Made by a program: the position numbers and the translations under genes. Shown here piece by piece: positions 1-10,869 of a DNA stretch of 64,000 bases. Source of the stretch: Luidia sarsii (lineage: Eukaryota; Echinodermata; Asteroidea; Paxillosida; Luidiidae); contig OX465109.1 of the NCBI GenBank assembly GCA_949987565.1, positions 19,011,821 through 19,075,820 on the forward strand, in the 5' to 3' direction. The notes beneath the pieces are model-generated. The model was not told the DNA's origin, ran no database searches, and saw only the letters and a list, made by a program, of their open reading frames with translations. Positions within the stretch are counted from its first letter, which is position 1. Every line of letters starts with the position of its first letter.

Positions 1-125
1 ACACTTGGCGCGTGGCGTATCGTTTCTATCCCATACGCTTATTTATGGAGAAGGGTCTTGATAAGACAGTTTGCCTTGGAGTAATAGCCTATACAAAAAT
101 ACTAGCCTACGCAGGCCTATATAAA

Positions 126-1197
126 GGGCCTGACGTTGCGGTCCTTGCATGACATTCCTCTTCCTCGTTTGACCTTTCTATTCCTAGTAGGACCTTTCTC
201 TTCATAGAAGGATCTTTCTTTTCCTATAGTTGGACCTTTATCTTTATAGTTGGACCTTTCTTTTCCTAGTTGGACATTTCTCTTCCTAGTAGGACCCTTT
301 TCTTCCTAGTAGGACCTTTCTCTTCCTAGTAGGACCTTTCTCTTCCTAGTAGGACCTTTCTCTTCCTAGTAGGACCTTTCTCTTCCTAGTAGGACCTTTC
401 TCTTCCTAGTAGGACCTTTCTCTTCCTAGTAGGACCTTTCTCTTCCTAGTAGGACCTTTCTCTTCCTAGTAGGACCTTTCTCTTCCTAGTAGGACCTTCC
501 CCTTCCTAGTAGGACCTTCCTCTTCCTAGTAGGACCTTTCTCTTCCTAGTAGGACCTTTCTCTTCCTAGTAGGACCTTTCTCTTCCTAGTAGGACCTTTC
601 TCTTCCTAGTAGGGCCTTTCTCTTCCTATATTTTTAGGACCTTTTTCTTCCTAGTAGGACATTTCTCTTCCTATGAGGACCTTTCTCTTCCTAGTAGGAC
701 ATTTCTCTTCCTAGTAGGACCTTCCTCTTCCTAGTAGGACCTTTCTCTTCATAGTTAGACATTTCTCTTCCTAGTAGGACCTTCCTCTTCCTAGTTATAG
801 ACCCTTCTCTTCGTAGTAGGACCTTTCTCTTCCTAGTAGGACCCTTTTCTTCATAGTAGGACCTTTCTCTTCCCACTTTCCCAGTAGGACCTTTCTCTTC
901 CTAGTAGGACCTTTCTCTTCCTAGTAGGACCTTTCTCTTCCTAGTAGGACCTTTCTCTTCCTAGTAGGACCTTTCTCTTCCTAGTAGGACATTTCTCTTC
1001 CTAGTAGGACCTTTCTCTTCCTAGTAGGACATTTCTCTTCCTAGTAGGACCTTCCTCTTCCTAGTTATAGACCCTTCTCTTCGTAGTAGGACCTTTCTCT
1101 TCCTAGTAGGACCCTTTTCTTCCTAGTAGGACCTTTCTCTTCATAGTTAGACCTTTCTCTTCCCCACAGATCCTTTTAAAATGGTGCTTCTAGGACC
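126..1197. repeat. 20-bp minisatellite between inverted Penelope-like termini
   Basis: About 50 units of a 20-bp repeat, consensus CTTCCTAGTAGGACCTTTCT, run from about 155 to 1165. The left edge (126-145) reads as a degenerate GGCCTGACGTTTCGATCC terminus and the right edge (1175-1190) as its reverse complement ending GACCGAAACGTCAG. These are the ends of the retroelement family seen about 20 times elsewhere in the window. The repeat unit itself matches the inner part of that terminus (CTAGCAGGACCTTTCTC), so I infer the array grew by amplification of the element's own terminal hairpin. Units vary at a few positions (CATAGTTAGAC, CCTAGTTATAG). No gene is seen here. Confidence 0.85.
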
Positions 1198-1801
1198 GAA
1201 ACGTCAGACCGTCTCCATGATTAATTTTGGCTTGTTTAGGTTTCGCTCCCATTGAATATCTTGTGACTAATCAGAATGTACGCTCAATATATCAAAAACT
1301 GTAAATGTCAGCAAAAAAGAAATGAGTTTTGGGGGCGGGAAGAAGTCAGGAAGAAAGCCACTCAAGGCTGCCTTGGCCATCTCTTAGACGTCCATGTGAT
1401 TTCTTTACTTTGGATCTATTTTTACACCAAATAAGTTTCTGTGACGGTGGTTGGTCCTTCCCAGATCGGGGTTGCAAGAGAGCCACATTGATGCCCCAGG
1501 CTGCTTGTGTTGCTCGTGGTTTTGGATTCGTTCCCTTGTGCTGGACGTTATTCTTAGCACATGGTTGGTAGTGCGTGCCTGTGGGATCCGTCGTGGTGAC
1601 TGCCACGGCGTTGAGTGTTTGGCCACTGGTTCGTCAGCCGGACCTCCTCCATCTTCTCGTAAGCGCCGGGAGGATTGTGTTGTAATAGTCTGCGAGGTCG
1701 TCCCTATGCCATCACCGTATACCTATATGTCCTGGTTCTTTAGTTAGGGTCTCAGGCAGCCTTCGTTACGCGGCCGGGCTCTAAGAGAGAGGCTAGGAGC
1801 A

Positions 1802-2045
1802 GGGCCCAATTTCATAGAGCCGCTTAAGCGTGAAAATCTGCTAAGCACGAAAACAACTCCTTGTGTAAACAGGATTACCAACGGCACTGCGATGTGATGT
1901 TGATTGCTTTTGACTTGTTTTCCACTCTTCTTTACTTAGCATGGAAGAACAGTGGAGTTTGGGTTGGCAAGGGGAGCCTATGAATCGTGAGTTTTTGTGC
2001 TTAAGCAATTTTTTGGCGCTTAAGCAGCTCTATGAAATTGGCCCC
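1802..2045. mobile_element. Small non-autonomous inverted-repeat element
   Basis: The left end starts GGGCCCAATTTCATAGAGC and the right end, read on the minus strand, starts GGGGCCAATTTCATAGAGC. Similarity continues inward through CTTAAGC motifs for about 45 bp on each side. It is 244 bp with no coding capacity, so a MITE-like element. I could not fix a target-site duplication. Confidence 0.7.
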
Positions 2046-2410
2046 AGATCCCAGCACGGCGTATGCGGTTTGTGGCCGAGGAAATCCCCCCTCTTCGGTT
2101 TAGATCAACTGCAGACGTTGCAGCTCGGGAAAAGAGAAGAGGGAGGAAAGGAGAGGGTGACTTCGTGCGGGTTTGTTTAAAAGACTCACCGCATTGGACG
2201 CGGGTCTGTGGGGGAGCCTGCGTTGGGAATTGGAGTCAGGCCCGCCTAGACCCGTCCTCCGTCACACTCCCCCGTAGGGATGAGTACAGGAATGAATGGC
2301 TCGTAGACCTGTGCACAACTGAAATTGCTCATAGATCCGTGCACCGATTAATGTCGCATATTTTTGGACAAACAAAATAATGACTCATTGAAACGTGCAC
2401 AAATAGGCTA

Positions 2411-2748
2411 TTCATAGATACTGTACCTCTATCCCTCTCGCTCCGCCTGTCTCTCCCCTCCCCCTCCCTCTCTCCCCCCCCTCCCTCTCCCCCTCTCCCC
2501 CTCTCCCTCTATCCCTTTCCCCCTCTATCTTGCCTCTCCGTCTCTCTCCCCATCCCCCTTTCTTTCCCCTCTCCCTCTCTCTTTCCTCTCCCTCTCTCTC
2601 CCCTCTCCCTCTCTTTCTTTCCCTCTCCCTCTCTTTCTCTCCCTCTCCCCTCTCCCTCCCCTCTCCCTCTCTCTCTCTATCTCACTCTCGCCATCTCTCT
2701 CCCCTCTCTCCCCCTCTCTCCCTCTCTATGCCTTCTCCCTCTCTATAC

Positions 2749-2813
<65 letters not shown>

Positions 2814-2895
2814 CCTCTCTCTCTCTCTCTATATATATATCTCCCTCCCCTCTCTCTCTCCTCGCCTCTTTCCTTTCTCTCTTTCTCTCTGTACC
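2411..2895. repeat. CT-rich microsatellite tract
   Basis: Nearly pure pyrimidine sequence made of TCTC and CCCT units with a pure (CT)n core near 2745-2830 and a short (TA)n at 2830-2840. Long open frames through it encode only Ser/Leu/Pro or Arg/Glu runs and are not genes. Confidence 0.95.
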
Positions 2896-3054
2896 ATATT
2901 TCTTGGCGACGGCAATCATATAATACCACATATAATATCAAGCAGCTTCATCTCCTGATGTTTTATTCCTCCTTATTAAGTCCTTGCGTGCTGGACATCC
3001 AAGTCATCCTTCCCCTTGCCGTGCTCCTCTCCCTCGTTGCTTTTCCAGATAGAT

Positions 3055-3128
3055 ACGTGCATATAATTCCATATGCACATAATTCCATATGCACATAATT
3101 CCATATGCACATAATTCCATATGCAATC
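3055..3128. repeat. Short tandem repeat, 17-bp unit
   Basis: Four near-identical units built on CATAATTCCATATGCA in direct tandem. Simple local duplication; no associated gene. Confidence 0.85.
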
Positions 3129-3224
3129 TTGATAAAGATCAGTACTTTGAGAAAACGGTCCAGTTGGTCTCCGTGACCCACGCAGTTGTTACCGGTGCCA
3201 TCCTTGAAAGACATGTCCATGTTT

Positions 3225-4860
3225 AGTCATAATACGCTCAGATGCATGCTTCCAAGTTAGCCATCCGTGAATTGACATTCATTAGTGAAACACAATGCAG
3301 CATTTAAAAATGTTTTGATGCTTTTCGTTTGTGTTTGTCCAATAATGTATACATTTTGTTATATGCTAGAGTTGCACGAGCTTTAGAAAAGTTCCATGAG
3401 TTTATTTTTTTCTTAGCGTCGAAACCGATTTGCTACGGGAAATGCTTGATCACAACACGATAATGAGGTCGAAAAAAATGTCTGTACTTGAAATTTCCTG
3501 CTAGTATCGAAGTGTCGGGGTCTTGAAGTTTTGGGTTGTTTTTGTTTTGTTTTGGGAGTGTTTTGTTGTTGTTGTTTTTTGGGGTGGAGGGGGGGTTTGG
3601 GGCAAATTAGTAAGCAGTTTGCACCACTTTCGTATCCCTGTATATATAAATGGTACGACTAATAGAGTCCAGTGAATACTGCCGGAAAGATGAATCCTAC
3701 ATACAATGGCGCGACGAGGATGTTTATGCAATCGACAATGTAAAGAGACGGCCGAAAACCATGTCGACGTTGCGGGCCTTCCGTCCACTCCACAGACCAC
3801 TCTGGAACAACATCTGCGGAAGGTGGCGGGAAGTGGCCATTATGAGGTGAGGTTGTGCAGACACACGAGGGGGGCAGGAGTAGCTACGGGGGAAGGTGGA
3901 GAGAGAGAGAGCAGGAGGGAGGGAGAGGTGGGGGAGAAAGTTTGGTACCCTGGCATAATTAGACTCTTACTAAGCGGATGCATCCTGTGACAGTGATTTG
4001 CGCCCCAGAGACTGGTTTCGGTCGGGGTCTGCGCAGGCTTGCCTCCTCTCCCGCGTGCCCTATGAGATCACATCGCCGCGCGCTCTCCTTACTCTCGGAC
4101 CCGGTAGCCGCTCAGCCATCTCCCTCGACCGACAACAGACCTCGCTTGGATTATATAGACGTCTAGAATCGCCTCGCCCTCCCTTTTTTTTTGGAAATTT
4201 AACGAGTTGGGACGACTGAGCAGTAAGTTAACCAAACAATAACTGCATTTGCCTCTTTCTTTCTTTTTGAATCACTTTACGGTAGTAAAGGTAAAACATA
4301 CTTCTACCCATCGTCACAGCTTATGCATGTTTGTTGATTATACTTTGAGGAATTGGAGACTTGTTGAGTTGATATCTGCCAGTCTCCGGAATTGGATTTA
4401 GATTTACTGTCAGGAGCGGGTTTTTGGTTTGAGTGTTACTCAATCTAGTGTACTTGGGGTATAGTACCGGTACCACTGATTATCTTTGCCATGCAGTTGT
4501 CTCACTGTAGCCGCGTAGATGACATTGTCAGTCCTGTCTTTCGTCCAGAATTTAAGCCGTGTTCACACAGGACTTTTTTTCAATAGAAGTGAAGGGGTTG
4601 TTCATCGCGGTGGTGTAGACAAGTAGAAAGGGTGATCAAAGTCACGCGATGTGTCGTTGCTGGTGGCGACGTTTCGGTTGCTAATTGCTAACCTTCATCG
4701 GGCAACTTTTTTCTTTCTACCGTGAGCGTGGGTAACATTCCAGTAGGTAAATCTTACCGGCGACGTGGGTAGATAACCGCAACGACGTGTAAAACAGACT
4801 GATTAATAATACGCACCGCATGGGACGTCGCGTATACGCACTAGACCTTTCGACTCGGTT
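3225..4860. other. Intergenic, no gene recognised
   Basis: Mixed AT-rich sequence with a GC-richer patch near 3990-4170. Short open frames lack splice context, family motifs or sustained codon bias. Nothing functional is supported. Confidence 0.5.
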
Positions 4861-4864
4861 AGAC

Positions 4865-5216
4865 TGACCTGGGATTGATTTCACGAAACACTAAGATTAA
4901 TCTTAAATCTCAATATTTAGTGGGCCTGACGTTTCGATCCTAGCAGGACCTTTCTCAAAGGAAGAGAAAGGTCCTGCCTTTGAGAAAGGTCCTGCTAGGA
5001 TCGAAACGTCAGGCCCACTAAATTTTGAGATTTGCATTTTGGTAATTTTAGTCAGTAAGCAGTTTGCGACATTGTTGTATATCACACTAATAATTAATCA
5101 ATCTGAATTGCTTAGCAGAGTGTGATGTCACAATTCAAATCATTGTGGTGATCCTTACAACTCATCTTTAGATTAATCTTAGAGGTTTTGAAACCCGGCC
5201 CAGGTCAATTTAGCCG
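4865..5216. mobile_element. Inverted-repeat element carrying a nested palindromic retroelement terminus
   Basis: Outer inverted repeats: 4868-4915 reads GACCTGGG...TTTCACGAAAC...CTAAGATTAATCT, and 5160-5212 on the minus strand reads GACCTGGG...GTTTCAAAACC...CTAAGATTAATCT. Inside, 4919-5021 is a head-to-head pair of the GGCCTGACGTTTCGATCC terminus separated by about 15 bp. I infer a MITE-like element later hit by the Penelope-like family. Confidence 0.6.
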
Positions 5217-6780
5217 GGCAGAAGTCTGTCGGTTGAATAATTACCCATTCGAGTCGGGTAAGTTACCTGGGAGGTAAACTACCCGGGCTGTCCGCACTGG
5301 ACTTCAACTGGTCAAGTTACCCATGAAGATGATACCTGTCGTTTCGCACCTGTTTATGCCGAGCGTTCGTCTCTGTATAATACAAGGTGGAACATAATAA
5401 CTATGGGGACAATCATCAACACAATCAAAGGTAGCATTTTGAAGAAAAAAAATCATGTAACTATATGGAAATGACGAAATATTATTGCGATCCAAAATAA
5501 ATCAGGAAGCTAAAAGGAGTAAAAGAATTCTCCAAACTGGCATTAGTTCACCCTCTGGTATATTTGAATCCATGTTTTCAATTGAGATTGAAATGAGGTA
5601 GTGTATGATACGATGGAACGCCACATGTGTCAGCTCTTCAAATCTCGTTGTTGTCACCACAAGCCCGCTGTGTGGCATAGATAGCTAGTAGGCACCTGTT
5701 TGAAAGTGACAGGAGTTGACCAAACAGCTTCGAGGCGGTTTTTGTTCTCTCCCTCCCCCCCCTTGCATGTCCAGTCACCTGGCAGGGAAAGAACGTGCAT
5801 AAAATGTGACGTGTTTTTACGTGCACTCTCCTGGCCCTCAGTCGGCTCAACAACCGATCCCTTTGCTTAATACCTAATTGATTGACGCTGAGTGATGGCC
5901 TACTGGTGGACTTCCACGCCAGGGAGCCGTTGCCCGCTGAGGAACCTCCAAAACACTGAACCAGACACGTCCCCTTCATCCTCCCCATTAACACCAAGAC
6001 CTCCCCTAATCGTTCCACTGCCCCTTGAGGCGCCTGTGGTATCGCGGCTCGGCAGGCCCGGCCCAGCGCCGAAGTTCGGGCAAGAGAGCGTCAGCCACCT
6101 CCCGTAATCCCTCTTCCCTCCACCCTCTGCCTCGAAAGATAACTCCAACCGCGTCTCCAATGCGAACCCTGGGATCCCGGGTTCTCCTATAGAATTACCA
6201 CGGTGTCATCTTTCCAATGTACCACCTGCCCAGCTGTCGCATTTCCTCCCCTCTTTTGTAGCCGTTCTTGAGGTCTTTTGTGCGGCTGAATACCCTCTAA
6301 AAAAATTCCGAGACGTCACCGGTGCAGCGAGCTCAAACTGCCCAGACTCAATCGGCAAGCTTGCTATTTGTAAAGTTGGTCCTCACACCCACAGTCTTCT
6401 TGCCCGGCTAAAATGCCGGCATTCTGTGAAAACGGTATCCGTCTTTGCCATAACAAAATAATGGAGTATTCAAGGAGTTGGTTGACGTGATTCCTTTCGT
6501 GAATGATGCGATTCATAATTATATGTTGTGAGATTTCAGGGTATTTATAGTGGAAGCATCGAGTCAAGAATCGCTTACTGCGGCAATACGTTAAGTAATA
6601 TCCTTATGGAATGGAAGGGGGCTCTCAACTATCAAGTCCTTCGTTCATCTTGATTAAATCAATGGCTGTGTCTGTGTTCCACTTTTTTCTTTTCAAACAT
6701 AATAGAAGGCCCGGCGTTTTCGATTATCGCAGGATCTTTCTTCTCCATCCACCAGCTTTCCTCCTTTGCCCTTCCTTTAA
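5217..6780. other. Intergenic / upstream region of the LRR-Ig gene
   Basis: No family-level coding signal. Open frames at 5638-6160 on both strands overlap each other and have low-complexity composition. The 5' untranslated exon(s) and promoter of the downstream receptor gene probably lie here but cannot be placed by eye. Confidence 0.4.
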
Positions 6781-6847
6781 GCCTTCCCCAAAATGGTCAA
6801 CTTATCTTTGCCGTGCCGGGGACGCCAGTCAGAAGCATTTACTCGAT

Positions 6848-6870
6848 CGTTTTACTTTCATTCCTTTCAG
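6848..6870 (+). promoter_or_regulatory. Probable 3' splice site before the receptor start codon
   Basis: A pyrimidine-rich run ending TTCCTTTCAG at 6870 lies 35 bp before the ATG at 6906. It suggests an intron in the 5' UTR with all coding sequence in the last exon, and argues against the in-frame upstream ATG at 6813, which would fall in that intron. Confidence 0.6.
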
Positions 6871-6905
6871 TTGATCGGCTTGTCGCACGGGCATCCACCG
6901 TCAAG

Positions 6906-9350
6906 ATGTCCGCAGCGTTCGGGCACGCTTGTCTGGTTCTCCTCGTCCTGTCGTGCGCCGTTGTGGCAGCGCAGGGTCAGCGCGCAGGCGGGGGCACGGG
7001 CTCCAGAGTGGGCGGTCGGCAGCCGATCTGCGCCGCTCCCGCCTGCACGTACACGGTAGACATCGGCCTGGCGGACTGCAACGGCCGCCAGCTGACCTGC
7101 CTCCCGCTGTCCTTCAACCGGGCGCTGACCATGGACATGGGCCAGAACAGCATCCACCGGCTCCCGCCTGGCATGCTGACCGGCTACCTGCGGCTCCGCT
7201 CGCTGGACCTGTCCAACAACGCCGTGGCCGTCATCGACGACCACGCCTTCAGCGCCCTGCCCACCCTCTGCTCGCTGACGCTCAGCTTCAACCGGATCAC
7301 CCGGCTGGGGGCCGCCACCTTCAGCGGGCTGCGCAGCATCCAGACGCTGCACCTCCAGGGCAACATGATCACCGCGATCCACGGGCGGACCTTCGACGGC
7401 CTGGCCACCATGCAGGACCTGAACCTGGCCGGCAACCGGCTGGTGGCCCTCTCCGATGCCGTCTTCAAGCCCCTCCTCAACCTGCACCGGCTCATGCTCC
7501 AGGAGAACCAGCTGAGCGCCAGCAACGACTTCCTGGCCGGCCTGAAGAGCCTGGTGGAGCTGGACCTGGACGGAAATCGGTTCCTGTCGCTGCCGGACCT
7601 GAGCGGCATGCGGATGCTGGGCGACCTGGAGATCACCGACTCCAACATCCGCCGGATCAAGAACGACTCGTTCGCCGGCTGCAGCCGCATCAAGGAGCTG
7701 GTCCTGGCCAGCAACTCCATCGACACCGTCGAGGCGGGCGGGTTCGGCGGCCTCTACGACCTGACCGACCTCCACCTGTCCTTCAACGCCCTGCAGAGCC
7801 TGCCCGAGGCCGTCTTCAAGCACCTGGAGTTCCTGGAGCGACTCTACCTACAGAACAACCTCCTCAAGTCCCTCAGGCCGGCCCACTTCGCCACTCTGGT
7901 CAGGCTGAAGGTGCTGTCTCTCAGTAATAACCAGTTGACGGTCTTCCCGCCTTTGCCCGTCAGCAGATCGCTCAGCAGCTTGGATCTTACGTTCAACAGC
8001 CTGACAACGTTCCCCAAGGACGCCCTGGTCTCCTTCCCGTTGCTGAACCGGCTGCTGCTGCTGCCCAACCCGCTGCAGTGCGACTGCCGGCTGAGGCACC
8101 TGCGCCAGTGGTTCATCAACAGCGGCCGGCGGCACCGGAGCAACGAGATACCGCACTGCGAGTCGCCCACGCCGCTCAGCCGGCGGCGACTGACGGCGGC
8201 CCCGCCCGCCTCCATGATCTGCACCCCGCCGTCCGTCTGGGCTCGCACGGCCACCGTCACCGGCTGGGAGGGCACCAACATCACGCTGGACTGTAGCGGA
8301 ACCGGCGGGTTCCCCTCGCCGACCATCACCTGGCGTTCCCCGGCCAGCAGTAGCCTCCTCCCCGACGTGCCCTCGGGGAGGTACCTGGTCTCGGACGACG
8401 GGCCCATGGTCATCTTCCGAGCCACGCCCGCCGATTCGGGGATCTTCACCTGCGTCGGCTCCAACCCTGCCGGGGAGTCCACGGCGCCCGTGGCTCTCCA
8501 CGTCCATAAGAACCCCAAGTTACCAGCCACCACCGTGGCCGCTGTTGCACCTGTCCGACCGGTGACGCCGGCAGAGCGTCCCTTCAACCAGGACCCCTTC
8601 ACGCCGTACGTGGACCTAGTGACGCCCCCGACGACCACCGGGGGAGACTTGGCACCGGAGCCGCCGACCACCGGCTGGGACGAGTCGCCGCGAATCCCCG
8701 GCGAAGTGCCGCGGGATTCCGGCGAGGACACGTACTGGAACGAGTCCCCCTGCGGCACGCATCCCACCAGGGTGGCTGCCGGCATCTTCCTCACCTTCCT
8801 CCTGACCTGCATCCTGTGCACCATCTTCTACTGGTCGTGGTACCACGGTCTCCTGCCCAGGATCGCCGGCCGGCCCATGAACCTCCACTCGTTGAAGGCC
8901 AGGCAGCTGTCTCGCAACGTCGCCCCTATGCGGTCCCGGGCCAACACGGCTTACAACCAGATGCGAGGGGAGGGCATCTACCTGCGGCCCAGCTCCTACA
9001 GCGGCAGCGAGCATTCCTACAGCACCTCCAGCAGCTTCGAGCAGGACAACCGGTACGTGATCACCGACAGCATCGTGGACCCGGACAGCCACGGCCGACG
9101 ACAGCAACAGCGCCACCCGAAGAAGGGCGGCAGCCCCAAGCTCCCTTGCCTGCCGCCCGACAGCCGGCACACGTACATCAACGCCGACGTGGTCACCAAC
9201 GACTCCAACTACACGGCCCTGTGCACGAGCACGGAACAGAAGCGCCCATCGCCCCAAGACACTGCCGATCACGACGGCAGGCCGACCCAACAGGCGCCCT
9301 CAACGACAGAGAGGAGCGTAGACAGTCGGATATACATGGACTTGAGTTGA
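6906..9350 (+). CDS. LRR and Ig domain type I transmembrane receptor (LRRIG-like)
   Basis: Encodes 814 residues in one uninterrupted exon. Seen in order: signal peptide (about 1-23, hydrophobic LVLLVLSCAVVAA); cysteine-rich LRR N-cap (C42 to about C65); about 13 leucine-rich repeats of the LxxLxLxxNxL type to about 385; LRR C-cap (CDC at about 391, ending ICTPP near 438); one Ig domain (about 445-530, cysteines 463 and 516, DSGIFTC motif); a Pro/Thr-rich stalk; a transmembrane helix (about 623-648); and a cytoplasmic tail of about 165 residues. The tail holds several tyrosine motifs: YNQM, YVIT, YINA, SNYTAL (ITIM-like) and a C-terminal IYMDLS. This architecture is shared by LINGO/LRRN/AMIGO-type adhesion and neural receptors and by the amphioxus LRRIG expansion; the specific ligand is unknown. 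I chose ATG 6906 over in-frame 6813 because it opens directly into a signal peptide after a splice acceptor. Third codon positions are strikingly GC-rich compared with the flanks. Confidence 0.93.
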   Translation: MSAAFGHACLVLLVLSCAVVAAQGQRAGGGTGSRVGGRQPICAAPACTYTVDIGLADCNGRQLTCLPLSFNRALTMDMGQNSIHRLPPGMLTGYLRLRSLDLSNNAVAVIDDHAFSALPTLCSLTLSFNRITRLGAATFSGLRSIQTLHLQGNMITAIHGRTFDGLATMQDLNLAGNRLVALSDAVFKPLLNLHRLMLQENQLSASNDFLAGLKSLVELDLDGNRFLSLPDLSGMRMLGDLEITDSNIRRIKNDSFAGCSRIKELVLASNSIDTVEAGGFGGLYDLTDLHLSFNALQSLPEAVFKHLEFLERLYLQNNLLKSLRPAHFATLVRLKVLSLSNNQLTVFPPLPVSRSLSSLDLTFNSLTTFPKDALVSFPLLNRLLLLPNPLQCDCRLRHLRQWFINSGRRHRSNEIPHCESPTPLSRRRLTAAPPASMICTPPSVWARTATVTGWEGTNITLDCSGTGGFPSPTITWRSPASSSLLPDVPSGRYLVSDDGPMVIFRATPADSGIFTCVGSNPAGESTAPVALHVHKNPKLPATTVAAVAPVRPVTPAERPFNQDPFTPYVDLVTPPTTTGGDLAPEPPTTGWDESPRIPGEVPRDSGEDTYWNESPCGTHPTRVAAGIFLTFLLTCILCTIFYWSWYHGLLPRIAGRPMNLHSLKARQLSRNVAPMRSRANTAYNQMRGEGIYLRPSSYSGSEHSYSTSSSFEQDNRYVITDSIVDPDSHGRRQQQRHPKKGGSPKLPCLPPDSRHTYINADVVTNDSNYTALCTSTEQKRPSPQDTADHDGRPTQQAPSTTERSVDSRIYMDLS

Positions 9351-9990
9351 AGAGTGGGTTTCTTGCAAGTTCAAGTGACTATTACCTCAGTTCACTAGCA
9401 AAGCGCACAGCTTGTCTCTGGAATATATATAGCAAGCCTTCAGGAGAAAGCTGACAAGCGAGGCCTTCAGAATTAGTTCCTTGCTCATGTCAGCACGTCT
9501 TCTCCTAAGTAACATAGTATGAAGGACAACTTCGTCACAGAGACCAAGACAGACAGCGCCAACTCCACGTCGGGTATTGCATTCTCACCGACGCCGATCG
9601 TAACACAGAAACGGAGATTCAATGCTTGAAATGAAGAGACTACGCGGCAATCATACGATTTGCATTTGAAAGTGCGCCACCAAGAGTCTCATCTGATACA
9701 GGTGGCTTTGTCACGCTGCGGTTTAGGTTGCTGTATGATGAGGGTAGCCTACGCTTTTCAGCATTCTGCGCAAGCATTATTGGTAAACGCCTAATTTGCT
9801 TTTTTTTCTGTGTACTTTTTTCTTTCAAGCGCCAACTATGAGTTGCTTATGTAAGGCCTGCTACAGAATTCGCACTGCGCAACCGTAGCTTCGTTGCGTC
9901 ACAGTAGTAATATTTTTACATTCCATCAATGTAAATAGAAATGTAAAAACAACACAAATTGTACAAATTATGACTGTATATTAAAAAAAA
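9351..9990 (+). other. Putative 3' UTR of the LRR-Ig gene
   Basis: AT-rich sequence following the TGA at 9348-9350 with no further coding signal. No AATAAA is seen; ATTAAA at 9980-9985 is the only candidate polyadenylation signal noticed, so the end is uncertain. Confidence 0.35.
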
Positions 9991-10643
9991 ACAATGATGG
10001 AAGAAAAAGAAGAAACCATTCAGTGAAGCCGGAGCTAATAATTTATACTTGTGAGAACGCTGCAAAGAGGTGTTCATTGTCCAGTTTACCCAAAGGTATC
10101 CCTGGCGGAAGATGGAGAAATTGTGTAAATAGAGGGTCTATTGTAAACTAGTTTTTTTAGAACAGTTAATCATCGACTGCATGCATTCAAGTACTGCACT
10201 CATAATTACGTTGGGGCAATTCAGCAGGTTCTTCTTTTTTTGAACACACGTCATTATTTTAAATGTGCAAACAGCCGTTGGGTGGCGTTGCTGCGAATCG
10301 GACCCAGTGCGCAGCGGCGAGTCGCAGGCAGAACCCGACGGCTTTTTCCCCCGGCTTCTTTTTGCAAGCGAACAAGTTCACTCCCAGTGACTCTCTGAAT
10401 TGTCAGCTCGTGGCCTTTTCTGCCGACCGTTAGACCCTATGCATTCTTAGGATCTGGAGTGTTACTGACTACTGGGTTTCGTTCGAAGTGGCCGAAAACC
10501 GACTAGATCCATCGGTGATTCCGTCATAAGAGTTTTAATATCATCGTCAATCTAGCCTTCAGAACCTGTCTACCAATAATTATAGTCTACACCTTTGCCT
10601 ACCCTATGTCACTGAAGCACAAACTATGAAACAATGTGAGTTA

Positions 10644-10808
10644 ATGGGCCTGACGTTTCGATACTAGCAGGACTTTTCTCAAAGGCAGAGTGACAAGGAC
10701 AAAACAGATACATGTACACGAAGGTGTCCTTCGTGTACATGTATCTGTTTTGTCCTTGTCACTCTGCCTTTGAGAAAGGTCCTTCTAGGATCGAAACGTC
10801 AGGCCCAC
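10644..10808. mobile_element. Palindromic (head-to-head) Penelope-like terminus
   Basis: Two arms of about 80 bp with few mismatches around a TGT spacer at 10725-10727. Each arm carries the GGCCTGACGTTTCGAT...CTCAAAGG terminus followed by the subterminal GAGTGACAAGGACAAAACAG block also found at 28380 and 30950. A complete hairpin could form on either strand. Confidence 0.85.
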
Positions 10809-10869
10809 TAAATTTTGAGATTTGCATTTTGGTTATTGTAGTCAGTAAGCAGTTTGCAACATCTGTGTA

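Noticed and set aside
2530..2958. 142-codon Ser/Leu/Pro frame
   Set aside because: CT-rich microsatellite.
6813..6905. In-frame upstream ATG giving 31 extra residues
   Set aside because: It lies before a probable 3' splice site, and the ATG at 6906 begins a proper signal peptide.
6867..7823. Long antisense frames opposite the LRR-Ig gene (also 7844-8824 and 8616-9290)
   Set aside because: Shadows caused by very GC-rich codons of the sense gene; no domain or splice evidence.
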